A DNA stretch of 64,000 nucleotides from SPDF01 sp963699825 (GCA_963699825.1 CAVOVI010000004.1:434001-498000), one strand, 5' to 3'. Positions 45,309 through 53,335 are shown, counted from the stretch's first letter. The notes: a model not told the origin generated them from the sequence alone. Numbers and translations: made by a program.

Positions 45309-45505
45309 GGACACGTCCTCCAAAGGTGTGAACCCAGTGTTGCCTACGAATCGAACAACGAAATGCACGCGCTTCCCTCCTTGCGCCTGAAGCGCCGAGT
45401 TGGGGAATGCGACTGCGGATACGCCGGACGAGCCGGCGGGAGAAAACCACACGAGGGTACTGCGATGAAATTGAGACAGCCGACCGCGGCCCGGCCGGTA
45501 TACGC

Positions 45506-45534
45506 AATATGACGTGACCAAAATCACGTGTCAA
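45506..45534 (-). promoter_or_regulatory. Promoter with embedded CRP/FNR-like palindrome for the five-gene unit
   Basis: On the minus strand TTGACA (45534-45529), a 17-base spacer and CATATT (45511-45506) form a near-consensus promoter, with a ~190-base leader. The spacer contains the inverted repeat ACGTGA-N6-TCACGT (45512-45529), which matches the GTGA-N6-TCAC core of CRP/FNR-family sites. A protein bound here would block RNA polymerase, so it would act as a repressor site. Confidence 0.65.
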
Positions 45535-45672
45535 GGAACTGTCACGAATCAAAAAGCGACAGGATCCCACTGTAACTGAATGCAACGAACCGGGATGGAG
45601 CGATGCGCGGCGGTGCGGCCACCACCTTGCCCGACAAGCTTATCCCCCGATTCGGAATTTGGGAAGGGGGGG
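45535..45672. other. Intergenic region between TonB receptor promoter and M24 peptidase
   Basis: Together with the leader of the receptor gene this makes a 364-base gap between the receptor start (45308) and the M24 peptidase stop (45673). Beyond the promoter I see no gene or strong hairpin here; it is relatively AT-rich around 45530-45590, where further regulatory sites could lie. Confidence 0.4.
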
Positions 45673-46857
45673 CTACCCCCCAATCTTGATCAGGTTCCGC
45701 TGGGGGGCTGCCGGGGTCACTTCCGGGCCCTCCGGGCCCCAGTACATGTTGATCTCGCTCCGGACCCCAATCCGCCCGGATATATAGATACCTGGCTCCA
45801 CCGAGAACCCCACCCCGGGCATCAGCGCCCGGTCATCGTGGGTCTCGTAGTCATCGAGGTGGGGCCCCGATCCGTGCAGGTCCCGGTCGATGGAGTGCCC
45901 CGTCCGGTGGACGAAGTACTCCCCGTAGCCCGCCTTCTCGATGACCCCCCGGGCCGCCCGGTCCCCCTCGAACCCCGCCACGGTCCGCCCCTCACGGGCC
46001 CCCTGCTGGATCGCGGCGATGGCGGCATCCCGGGCGTCACGGACGGTCCGCCAGACCCGATCCGCCTCCTCCGGGACGTCGGTGCCCGAGAATCCCATCC
46101 AGGTCTGGTCGGCGAAGACCGTCGTGGTGCTCCCCTTCCCGCCCCAGAGATCGAGCAGGATGAGCTGATCCTTCGCCAGCGTGGCGTCCTTGCCCGCCTC
46201 AGGCTCGTAATGCGGATTCGCCCCGTTGGCCCCGAACCCGACGATGGGCAGGGTCGTCAGCTTCAGGCCCCGCGCCTCCATGGCCGCGACGACCCTCGCC
46301 TGCAACGCAGTCTCCGTCAGCCCCGTCCCCCCCTGCGTGACCGCCCAGGCCAGCTCGCTCCGCGCAATGTCCGCCAGCGCCTCGGCTGCGTACCGGTGGT
46401 CGGCCAGTTCCGCCTCACTCCACCGGGAGGCGAACCGGGTGACCAGCGACGAGGACGGCACCACCGTCCCGCCAAGCCTCGTGATGAGTTGGATCACCCC
46501 GTGCGGAACCCGGTCCAGGTACGGGACGGCGTCGTCCGGGGAGATCTCCATCGCCAGCGTCCGTCCCTGCACGATCGAGCCGAGCGCCGCATGGAGTTCC
46601 TCCCACTTCGCGTAGGGGAGAAGCTTCCCCGGGAACCCCTCGAGAGGCTGCATCTCGATCTTGTGGACCACCGCCACCGGCTCTCCCTCCTTGGGGAGCA
46701 GCACGAAGAGCCGCCGGCTTCCCATCCCGCCCAGCCCCAGCACGCGGCCGGCCACCGGATTGAGTCCGTGGAAGTCGAAGAGCAGCCAGCCATCGGCGCC
46801 GACCGCATCGAGTCCCTCGGCCAGTTGCTTGCGATCGGGCAGTGCGTGGGCGCTCAT
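45673..46857 (-). CDS. M24-family metallopeptidase (Xaa-Pro aminopeptidase-like)
   Basis: Cytoplasmic dinuclear-metal peptidase with pita-bread fold. At 394 residues it has an N-terminal creatinase-like domain (to about 150) and a catalytic domain in which the metal ligands are seen as ILLDLWG and TVFADQTW (aspartates), VHRTGHSIDRD (histidine), SVEPGIY and EINMYWG (glutamates). No signal peptide is present. The ATG overlaps the stop of the upstream gene (ATGA). Such enzymes cleave the N-terminal residue before proline in peptides; substrate range is unknown. Confidence 0.88.
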   Translation of the reverse strand: MSAHALPDRKQLAEGLDAVGADGWLLFDFHGLNPVAGRVLGLGGMGSRRLFVLLPKEGEPVAVVHKIEMQPLEGFPGKLLPYAKWEELHAALGSIVQGRTLAMEISPDDAVPYLDRVPHGVIQLITRLGGTVVPSSSLVTRFASRWSEAELADHRYAAEALADIARSELAWAVTQGGTGLTETALQARVVAAMEARGLKLTTLPIVGFGANGANPHYEPEAGKDATLAKDQLILLDLWGGKGSTTTVFADQTWMGFSGTDVPEEADRVWRTVRDARDAAIAAIQQGAREGRTVAGFEGDRAARGVIEKAGYGEYFVHRTGHSIDRDLHGSGPHLDDYETHDDRALMPGVGFSVEPGIYISGRIGVRSEINMYWGPEGPEVTPAAPQRNLIKIGG

Positions 46858-47492
46858 GAGTACCCCTCCGCGGCGGCGGCTTGCCACCGACAAGTGTCAT
46901 CTCCCCGGCCCCGGCAGCGCATGTGGACCATGGCCCCCTCGAATCCGGTGAGGACGCGGAGCAACTCGGCGAGCGCCGCGCCATAATAGGAGCACGCCTG
47001 CCCATCGGGCAGCGCGCGCAGTGATAACGGGTGTTCGATGACCGCCTCGGCGGTCCGACCCCGGATGGCCAGCATGGCACCGAAGATCCGCCGGGAGGCC
47101 CGGGTGGCCGCTCCGGCCCCGACCCGGCGCCGGAGGAACCCTGGCGTCGCGATCATCAGGGAGCGCACCGGGAGCGACACCCCGCGGGCGGCATAGCGCG
47201 CCGCCCGACGGCCGCCATCCGCGTACACCAGCGCCGCATCGGGCCGGCGGCCCACGAGGCGGAACACCCCGACGGTCTCGTCCAGCGGTACCATCACACC
47301 CCGCCGATACGCCTCCTGATAGCGCTGGATCTGCGCCGCCACGGTCGAGCTCAACCCGAAACGCTTGGCGACGATCTCGCCGGCAAGCTCCTCGAGCCCG
47401 TCGCCGACCGGGGTGTCGAGGTTGCGGAGCGCCTCGAGGAGGCTGAGCGGCACGATGGCCGGCGTGCCACCGGCTTCGGTCACGTCCGACAT
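46854..47492 (-). CDS. Uncharacterised protein with V4R-like Cys/GD C-terminus
   Basis: I do not recognise this 212-residue protein with certainty. Its C-terminus, EGAMVHMRCRGRGDDTCRWQA, has the pattern of the 4-vinyl-reductase-like (V4R) small-molecule-binding domain, in which two cysteines flank a GD pair. The N-terminal half is helical and rich in arginine. No signal peptide or membrane segment is seen. It is translationally coupled to the M24 peptidase. Its 5' neighbour, the ECF sigma gene, is divergent. Confidence 0.6.
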   Translation of the reverse strand: MSDVTEAGGTPAIVPLSLLEALRNLDTPVGDGLEELAGEIVAKRFGLSSTVAAQIQRYQEAYRRGVMVPLDETVGVFRLVGRRPDAALVYADGGRRAARYAARGVSLPVRSLMIATPGFLRRRVGAGAATRASRRIFGAMLAIRGRTAEAVIEHPLSLRALPDGQACSYYGAALAELLRVLTGFEGAMVHMRCRGRGDDTCRWQAAAAEGYS

Positions 47493-47549
47493 GGGATACG
47501 GCGGGGATTCCTCGACATAGACGCGGAGAAGTTACCCACGGACCGCCTC

Positions 47550-47576
47550 GTGAACCAGAGGCGCTTGCGTCCGGTC
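47550..47576 (+). promoter_or_regulatory. Possible ECF-type promoter of the sigma-led operon
   Basis: GTGAACC (47550-47556), 16 bases, then GGTC (47573-47576) resembles an ECF -35/-10 pair (GGAAC-type element with a GTC). It would start transcription about 17 bases before the sigma gene, as expected for autoregulation. The match is short and weak. Confidence 0.3.
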
Positions 47577-47599
47577 CGGCGAACGGGGACATTCCATCG

Positions 47600-48166
47600 G
47601 TGTCCACGACTCCCTCGACCGAGACCGCTTTTGAGCGCGATGTTCTCCCGCATCTGGACGTGATGTACCGGGTGGCGTTGCGGTTGACCGGCGAGCCGGC
47701 CAGCGCCGAAGACCTCGTGCAGGACACCGTGCTCAAGGCCTTCCGAGCGTGGGATACCTTCCGGCAGGGAACCAACGCCCGCGGCTGGCTGTTGACCATC
47801 CTGAGGAACACCTTCATCAACGATTACCGCCGTCGGCGCCGCGCGCCGATGACGGTGGATATCGACGTCGCGGAACGGCACGCCCTCATCCACCAGCAGG
47901 CGGGCCAGGATCCCGAAGGGGAGTTCTTCCATGAGCTGGTGGACGACCGGATTCTCGCCGCCATCGACGCCCTCCCTGAGGAATTTCGCGAGGTCGTGGT
48001 CCTGAGCGATGTGGAGGGGCTGGGCTATGCGCAGATCGCCGAGACCGTCGGCGTGCCGGTGGGGACCGTGAAGTCCCGGCTCTTCCGTGCCCGGAAGCAG
48101 TTGCAGCAGACGCTGCTGGAGTACGCGATCGAGGCGGGCATCGTGCGGCCCGGGAAGGAATCATGA
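47600..48166 (+). CDS. ECF RNA polymerase sigma factor
   Basis: A 188-residue sigma-70-family ECF factor. Region 2 includes MYRVALRLTGEPASAEDLVQDTVLKAFRAW and region 4 contains LPEEFREVVVLSDVEGLGYAQIAETVGVPVGTVKSRLFRARKQL, the standard helix-turn-helix. The linker between them is short. It starts with GTG and is followed, overlapping ATGA, by a zinc anti-sigma factor, so it belongs to the SigR/RpoE-like group with ZAS anti-sigmas. It heads an eight-gene unit of lipid-like enzymes, suggesting a stress-controlled membrane or quinone response. Confidence 0.92.
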   Translation: MSTTPSTETAFERDVLPHLDVMYRVALRLTGEPASAEDLVQDTVLKAFRAWDTFRQGTNARGWLLTILRNTFINDYRRRRRAPMTVDIDVAERHALIHQQAGQDPEGEFFHELVDDRILAAIDALPEEFREVVVLSDVEGLGYAQIAETVGVPVGTVKSRLFRARKQLQQTLLEYAIEAGIVRPGKES

Positions 48167-48411
48167 GCAAGCAGAAACTCGACTGTGCCGAGGCGCTGGC
48201 ACTCCTCCAGGACTACCTGAAGGAGGAGCTGACTGCCGACAACCAGGTGCGCGTCGCCAGCCATCTCGCCGCCTGCGGGCACTGCCTGCAGCACGCCCAT
48301 TTCGAGCGCAACTTTCTTGCGGCGCTCGAGCGCGCGGCCAAGGGGGCCCGCTGCCCCGACGCCGTCGTCTCCCGCATCCGGCAATCGCTCCGGAGCACCC
48401 CCCCGAACTGA
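48163..48411 (+). CDS. Zinc-binding anti-sigma factor (ZAS, zf-HC2)
   Basis: An 82-residue soluble protein with the zf-HC2 fold. An early C9 precedes the central HLAACGHC, which supplies the HxxxCxxC zinc motif, as in RsrA-type anti-sigmas. In RsrA the motif senses thiol oxidation and releases the sigma factor. It has no membrane segment, so signalling is cytoplasmic. It is coupled to the sigma gene and lies two bases before the next gene. Confidence 0.85.
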   Translation: MSKQKLDCAEALALLQDYLKEELTADNQVRVASHLAACGHCLQHAHFERNFLAALERAAKGARCPDAVVSRIRQSLRSTPPN

Positions 48412-48413
48412 GC

Positions 48414-49184
48414 GTGGGTATCGTCCAGGCCGCCCTCGTGGCAGGTGCCGTCGCGGCCCTCGCCTGGCGCGGGGGAGCCCTGCGCCCCTCCGGCGCCCTC
48501 GCGGCCGCGGCCGTCGGGATCGCGACCCTCGCCGCGGGAGGATGGCCGGCGGGGGTGGTCCTGATCGCCTTCTTCCTGCCCAGTTCTGCCATTTCCCGCC
48601 TCTGGCCCCCGCCGGTTTCCGCTCTCGACCCCAAGGGCGATCGGCGCGATGGCTGGCAGGTGCTGGCCAATGGAGGGGCGCCGGCGCTCGCACTCGCCAT
48701 TGGCGGGCCCGGCGCCCTGCTGGCTTTCGCCGCGGGGCTCTGCGCCGCCGCCGCCGATACCTGGGCCACCGCCGTCGGCGCCCACAGCAGGGTCAATCCC
48801 CGGCACATCCTGACCGGTCGGGAGGTACCACCTGGGACAGGCGGCGGGATCACGCCCCTCGGGACGGCGGGGGCCGCCCTCGGCGCCGGGCTGGTGGCGA
48901 GCTCGGCACTGCTGCTCGTCGGCTGGCTGGGGGCCCTCGTGGCCCTCGGCATCGGGATTGTCGGCATGCTGCTCGACTCAATCCTCGGTGCCGGCATTCA
49001 GGGTAGGTTCCGGTGCGAGCATTGTCGGATGGAGAGCGAACGAAAGGTCCACCAGTGCGGACACCGGACGGTGTTGCAAGGAGGATGGCCCTGGATGAAC
49101 AATGACGGGGTGAATGCGCTGACCACCATCAGCGCCACGGCGGCCGGCTGGGCCGCGTGGCTCCTGTGGGCTCGGTGGCCGTGA
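48414..49184 (+). CDS. DUF92-family membrane protein (phytol-phosphate-kinase-like)
   Basis: A 256-residue membrane protein with several hydrophobic helices. DUF92 markers include PKGDRRDGWQVLANGG, AAAADTWATAVGAHS, GVPPGTGGGITPLGT-like (here EVPPGTGGGITPLGT) and CGHRTVLQGG near the C-terminus. The plant/cyanobacterial family member VTE6 phosphorylates phytyl phosphate, used in prenyl-quinone synthesis. A GTG start two bases after the anti-sigma stop is chosen, with the downstream end coupled to the FAD enzyme (GTGA). A role in isoprenoid recycling is an inference. Confidence 0.8.
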   Translation: MGIVQAALVAGAVAALAWRGGALRPSGALAAAAVGIATLAAGGWPAGVVLIAFFLPSSAISRLWPPPVSALDPKGDRRDGWQVLANGGAPALALAIGGPGALLAFAAGLCAAAADTWATAVGAHSRVNPRHILTGREVPPGTGGGITPLGTAGAALGAGLVASSALLLVGWLGALVALGIGIVGMLLDSILGAGIQGRFRCEHCRMESERKVHQCGHRTVLQGGWPWMNNDGVNALTTISATAAGWAAWLLWARWP

Positions 49185-50398
49185 GCGCCACCGACGCAGA
49201 CGTCCTGATCGCTGGTGCCGGCCCCGCCGGCAGCGCCGCCGCCGTTCACTTCGCCCGCGCGGGCTGGCGGGTGGTCGTGGTCGACCGAGCCGCCTTCCCA
49301 CGGGAAAAACCCTGCTCCGAGTACATGAGCCCCGAGGCCGTCCGGCTGCTCGACCGGCTCGGTGTCGTGCCCGACCTGGAGGCCGCCGGCGCCGTGTCCC
49401 TGGCCGGTACGACGGTGATCGCCCCCCGCGGCAGTCGCCTCACCGGCCTGTTCGAGGAGGCGACCCCGCGGCCGTTCCGCCCGGCGGGACTCTCGCTGCC
49501 CAGACGGATACTCGACGCGCGGCTCGTCCAGGCCGCCCGCGAGGCAGGCGCCGATGTGAGGGAGCGGACCCGGGTGGAGGGACTGCTCCACGATCAGGGC
49601 GCCGTGGCAGGCGCGCTGGTCCGCGGCCCGGATGGGCAGCACGCGCCGATACGCGCCCGGCTGACCATCGGGGCCGACGGGCTCGGCTCATTGGTCGCGC
49701 GCCGGATAGGGAGGCGCACCAGCACCCTGCCCCGTCGCGTGGCGTTCGTGGCGCACCTGCGCGGCGTCCGGGGCATGGGCGCCACCGCCGAAATGCACGT
49801 GGGCGACGCCGGTTATGTGGGCCTCAACCGGATCGGTGCCGATCTCTACAACGTGGCGTTGGTTGTACCGCAGAGCGTCGCCGCTGGCGCCCGGGGAGAC
49901 GCGACCAGGTTCTTCTTCGCCACGCTCGACGACTTTCCCGGCGTCCGTGGACGCATCGATTCCGCACGCCTGGAACGTGAGGTCCTGGTGACGGGGCCGT
50001 TCGCTTCCCGGGCCGGTCGAGTCACCACGGCCGGGGCGATGCTGGTGGGCGATGCCGCCGACTTCTTCGATCCGTTCACCGGCCAGGGCATCTATTCCGC
50101 CTTGCGGGGCGCCGAGATGGCCGCCGAGACCGCGCACGTTGCTCTCGAGCGGCCTGGCATTGTCCCGGCGAATGCGCTCGCACCGTACCGGCAGCTTCGG
50201 CGACGGGCGTTCGCTGGGAAGTGGATGGTGGAACGCCTCATCGGGTACGGGATGTACCTTCCGGCGGTGTTCGATCGCGTGGTCGGCCGGCTGGGCCGGC
50301 GGCCCGAGATGGCCCACACCCTGATCGGCGTCACCGGCGATTTCGTGCCGGCCAACCGCGTCCTTAACCCACAGTTCCTGACCCGGATGATCCTATGA
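49181..50398 (+). CDS. FAD-dependent oxidoreductase, geranylgeranyl-reductase family
   Basis: A 405-residue group-A flavoprotein. The N-terminal Rossmann motif is VLIAGAGPAGSAAAVHFARAG, and the second FAD motif is MLVGDAADFFDPFTGQGIYS. Members include geranylgeranyl reductases, which saturate prenyl chains, and aromatic hydroxylases. Without a substrate-specific motif the choice cannot be made. It starts GTG overlapping the DUF92 stop and ends overlapping the flavin reductase start (ATGA). The DUF92 neighbour favours prenyl chains; the following flavin reductase and methyltransferase favour a tailoring role. Confidence 0.85.
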   Translation: MSATDADVLIAGAGPAGSAAAVHFARAGWRVVVVDRAAFPREKPCSEYMSPEAVRLLDRLGVVPDLEAAGAVSLAGTTVIAPRGSRLTGLFEEATPRPFRPAGLSLPRRILDARLVQAAREAGADVRERTRVEGLLHDQGAVAGALVRGPDGQHAPIRARLTIGADGLGSLVARRIGRRTSTLPRRVAFVAHLRGVRGMGATAEMHVGDAGYVGLNRIGADLYNVALVVPQSVAAGARGDATRFFFATLDDFPGVRGRIDSARLEREVLVTGPFASRAGRVTTAGAMLVGDAADFFDPFTGQGIYSALRGAEMAAETAHVALERPGIVPANALAPYRQLRRRAFAGKWMVERLIGYGMYLPAVFDRVVGRLGRRPEMAHTLIGVTGDFVPANRVLNPQFLTRMIL

Positions 50399-50883
50399 GC
50401 CGGAGCGACCTGGACCCCGCCGACTTCCGTCAGCTTCTCGGCCGATTCGCCACGGGTGTCACCATCGTCACCCTGACTCTGCCCGACGGCCAACCGGCAG
50501 GGATGACCGCGAACAGCCTCGCCTCCGTCTCCCTCGATCCGCCGCTCGTCCTGGTCTGCATCGACCACGCCGCCGAGCTGTATGCGTCGCTGCTCGCCGC
50601 ACCGGGGTTCGTGATCAACATCCTTGAGGCGTCGCAGGAAACTCTCTCGCGGCGATTCGCGACGAGACACCTCAACCGCTTCGACGGCATCGGCTACCAT
50701 ACTTCGGCCGAAGGGCAGCCTGTCCTCGACGGCGTCCTCGCCCATATCGAATGCAGCCCGCACGCCACCTTCCCGGCCGGCGATCACACGATCGTGGTCG
50801 GGCGCGTGCTGCGTGGCGACACGACGGACGGGGCTCCCCTGGTCTACTTCCGCGGCGGCTACACCGGCCTGAACCACGGGTGA
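50395..50883 (+). CDS. Flavin reductase-like (FMN-binding) protein
   Basis: A 162-residue FMN-binding split-barrel protein of the flavin reductase-like family. Visible features are FATGVTIVTL near the N-terminus, GMTANSLASVSLDPPLVLVCID and the GDHTIVVGRVL segment followed by LVYFRGGY. Such proteins supply reduced flavin to partner monooxygenases, which fits the FAD protein encoded just upstream, although the group-A type normally uses NAD(P)H directly. It overlaps its neighbours on both sides by four bases. Confidence 0.87.
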   Translation: MSRSDLDPADFRQLLGRFATGVTIVTLTLPDGQPAGMTANSLASVSLDPPLVLVCIDHAAELYASLLAAPGFVINILEASQETLSRRFATRHLNRFDGIGYHTSAEGQPVLDGVLAHIECSPHATFPAGDHTIVVGRVLRGDTTDGAPLVYFRGGYTGLNHG

Positions 50884-51581
50884 CCGCTCCCGCCGTCGCT
50901 CCGCTGGGCACCGAACTCCTCGACGATCCTCACGCCGATCCGGCCGTCGTTGCCCGGTCGCTGGCCAACATTGCGCGCGCCAACTGGTGGTTCGGTGGCC
51001 GCGCGGCGGCCCTGTGGGGGATCGATCAATTGTTGCGGCATGCCGTGCCCCTGCGGCGTGCCGTGCCCCTGACGCTGCTGGACATCGGGACGGGGGCGGG
51101 TGACCTCCCGGTGGCGGCGGTGCGGCGCGCCGCTCGGCAGGGCCGGGGCCTCCGCGCCATCGGGTTGGAACGGAGCCCGGTTGCCGCCTCGCTTGCCACC
51201 CAGCGCGGCATCCCGACGATTCTCGGCTGCGCAGGCCACCTGCCGGTGCGAACTGGCGCCGTCGATATCGTCCTGATCAGCCAGGTGGCGCATCACCTCG
51301 CAGCGGATGCCGCCGCCGACCTGTTCCGCTCGGCGAGTCGTGTGGCCCGACTCGGCGTCGTCGTGGCCGACCTGAGACGATCGGAGCTGGCCGTCGCCGG
51401 TTTTCGAATCGGCAGCGCGCTCCTGGGCTTCGACTCCGTGACCCGCGCCGACGGGATCACCTCGGTGCGGCGCGGGTACCACGCGGAGGAGCTCGCCGCA
51501 CTCGCTGACCGCGCCGGCCAATCGGCGCAGGTCGCCCGCCGGCCAGGGTTCCGTCTCGTGGCCTACTGGAGAACCTCCTGA
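50880..51581 (+). CDS. Class I SAM-dependent methyltransferase
   Basis: A 233-residue soluble methyltransferase. Motif I is LLDIGTGAGDLPVAA near residue 63 and motif II includes IGLERSPVAASLAT; post-motif DIVLISQVAHHLA is also typical. Similar proteins sit next to flavoproteins in type III polyketide and quinone clusters. The start is GTG, coupled with the flavin reductase stop. Inside the gene an 18-base tandem duplication adds six residues (LRHAVP/LRRAVP) just before motif I. The substrate is unknown. Confidence 0.85.
   Translation: MTAPAVAPLGTELLDDPHADPAVVARSLANIARANWWFGGRAAALWGIDQLLRHAVPLRRAVPLTLLDIGTGAGDLPVAAVRRAARQGRGLRAIGLERSPVAASLATQRGIPTILGCAGHLPVRTGAVDIVLISQVAHHLAADAAADLFRSASRVARLGVVVADLRRSELAVAGFRIGSALLGFDSVTRADGITSVRRGYHAEELAALADRAGQSAQVARRPGFRLVAYWRTS
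51034..51069. repeat. 18-bp tandem duplication within the methyltransferase gene
   Basis: Two adjoining copies of TGCGGCATGCCGTGCCCC, differing at a single base, keep the frame and encode LRHAVP and LRRAVP. The same GGCATGCCGTGCCCC core appears in the large hairpin at 24816-24863. Confidence 0.75.
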
Positions 51582-52045
51582 TGCGGACAGTGGATCGGAT
51601 GATCGTTCGGGCCGCGGCGGGGGCGATGTTCGAGGCCGCTGCCGATGTCGAGCGCTGGCCCGAGCGTCTCCCCCACTACCGCTGGGTGCGCTTCAACGAG
51701 CGCCGCGCCGATGGTGGAGTGGTGGAGATGGCGGCGGTCCGCCCCTTCGGGCCGCTCGCCTGGCCGGTCTGGTGGGAATCGGAGATGTGGGTCGACGCGG
51801 CACGGCATGAAGTGCGATATCGTCACGTCCGCGGAATCACAAAGGGAATGGACGTCGTCTGGAGCGTGGTTTCACGCGGAGCCAGGGAAACGGAAGTGAC
51901 CATCGTGCACACCTGGGACGGCCCGCCGTGGCCGCTGATCCGCGTGCCCGCCGCCGAATGGGTCATCGGGCCGGTCTTCGTGCACGGGATCGCGTCGCGC
52001 ACACTGGCCGGCCTCGCCCGGGCCATCGAGGCGACCGATGGCTGA
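51581..52045 (+). CDS. SRPBCC/START-like cyclase-type protein
   Basis: A 154-residue protein of the Bet v1-like SRPBCC superfamily (polyketide cyclase/dehydrase and lipid transport). The N-terminal MIVRAAAGAMFEAAADVERWPERLPHYRWV is the characteristic opening, in which WPERLPHY binds near the pocket. It is coupled to the methyltransferase (TGATG) and overlaps the ketosynthase by eight bases. In aromatic polyketide pathways such proteins cyclise poly-beta-ketone chains, and in quinone pathways related ones bind prenylated intermediates. Confidence 0.85.
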   Translation: MRTVDRMIVRAAAGAMFEAAADVERWPERLPHYRWVRFNERRADGGVVEMAAVRPFGPLAWPVWWESEMWVDAARHEVRYRHVRGITKGMDVVWSVVSRGARETEVTIVHTWDGPPWPLIRVPAAEWVIGPVFVHGIASRTLAGLARAIEATDG

Positions 52046-53282
52046 CCCGCGGCGCGTGGTCATCACCGGTATTGGGGCGATCACGCCGATCGGCATCGGC
52101 GTGGAGGGGCTCTGGGCGGGGCTGCAGCGGGGCGCGTCGGCGGTGCGGACCATCACCCGCTTCGACCCCGCGCCCTTCCGCACGCGGATCGCCGCGCAGG
52201 TGGACGACTTCCACGCCACCGACCACATCGAGGAGCGGAAGGCGCGGCGCATCGACCGCTTCGGCCAGTTCAGCGTGGCGGCAAGCCGCCTGGCGGTGAC
52301 CGATGCCGGGCTCGACCTCGCCCGTGAAGACCGCGACCGCGTCGGCGTTATGATGGGCACCGCCCTCGGCGGAATCGGCATGGCCGAAGGGGAACATGCG
52401 CGGTATGTCGAAGGGGGCATCCGGGCGGTGGATCCTGGGCTGGCGCTGATGGTGTTTGCGGGTGCGGCGAGCTGCAACGTCGCGATCGCCTTCGGCGTGA
52501 GCGGGCCCAACAGCACCAATGGAATGAGTTGCGCGTCCGGGACGATCGCCATCGGCGACGGATTCCGCGCGATCATGCGTGGGGATGCCGACGTGATGAT
52601 CGCCGGGGGCGCCGAGGCGCCCCTCGCCCCGCTCAGCTTCGGGGCGTTTGCCATCATCCGTGCCATGAGCACTCGCAACGACGACCCGGCCACGGCGAGC
52701 CGCCCCTTCGATGCCGGCCGGGATGGATTCGTGATGGGAGAGGGGGCGGCCGTGCTGGTCCTGGAGGAGCGCCAGCATGCGCTCGCGCGGGGGGCCCGGA
52801 TCTACGCCGAGCTCTGCGGGTTCGGGCTCACCAACGACGCACACCACATGACCGCGCCCCGGGCCGATGGGGTGCAGGCCGCCCGGGCCATGCGGCTGGC
52901 CCTCGCCGAAGGCCGCGTGGAGCCCTCCGCCATCGGCTACGTGAACGCGCACGGCTCCTCCACTCCGCTCAACGACTCCACTGAGACAGCCGCACTCAAG
53001 CAAGTGTTCGGCCCGCACGCGTCACGGCTGGCCATCAGCGGCACCAAGGCCTACTACGGACACGCGCTCGGGGCGAGTGGCGCCATCGAAGCGGCCATCT
53101 GCGCCCTGGCCAGCCACCGCGGATGGCTCCCGCCGACGCTGAACCTCCAGGTGCCCGACCCCGCCTGCGACCTCGACTATCTTGCGACCGGTGGTCGGGC
53201 GGCGGCGCCCGAGTATCTCCTCAGCAATTCCTTCGGCTTTGGCGGGATCAACGCCGCGCTGGTGCTGCGCCGCGCCGACTGA
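52038..53282 (+). CDS. Beta-ketoacyl-ACP synthase II-like protein
   Basis: A 414-residue FabF/KAS-II-type condensing enzyme, with the catalytic triad intact: cysteine in NGMSCASGTIAIGD, first histidine in VNAHGSSTPLNDSTET, lysine in ISGTKAYYGH, which also holds the second histidine. In most FabF proteins the cysteine region reads TACATG or TACASG, and this NSTNGMSCASG is divergent. No acyl carrier protein, ketoreductase or malonyltransferase gene is in the operon, so the enzyme must use the general fatty-acid pool. It ends the sigma-led operon. Confidence 0.88.
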   Translation: MADPRRVVITGIGAITPIGIGVEGLWAGLQRGASAVRTITRFDPAPFRTRIAAQVDDFHATDHIEERKARRIDRFGQFSVAASRLAVTDAGLDLAREDRDRVGVMMGTALGGIGMAEGEHARYVEGGIRAVDPGLALMVFAGAASCNVAIAFGVSGPNSTNGMSCASGTIAIGDGFRAIMRGDADVMIAGGAEAPLAPLSFGAFAIIRAMSTRNDDPATASRPFDAGRDGFVMGEGAAVLVLEERQHALARGARIYAELCGFGLTNDAHHMTAPRADGVQAARAMRLALAEGRVEPSAIGYVNAHGSSTPLNDSTETAALKQVFGPHASRLAISGTKAYYGHALGASGAIEAAICALASHRGWLPPTLNLQVPDPACDLDYLATGGRAAAPEYLLSNSFGFGGINAALVLRRAD

Positions 53283-53335
53283 TTAGATTCGCCGCCATCT
53301 GAACGGCCCTCTTCCCCGCTTCGTGAGGTAGCAGG

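Noticed and set aside
48161..49006. Large minus- and plus-strand frames opposite or across the DUF92 gene
   Set aside because: The plus-strand DUF92 frame has family motifs and overlaps the following gene start; the others are shadows.
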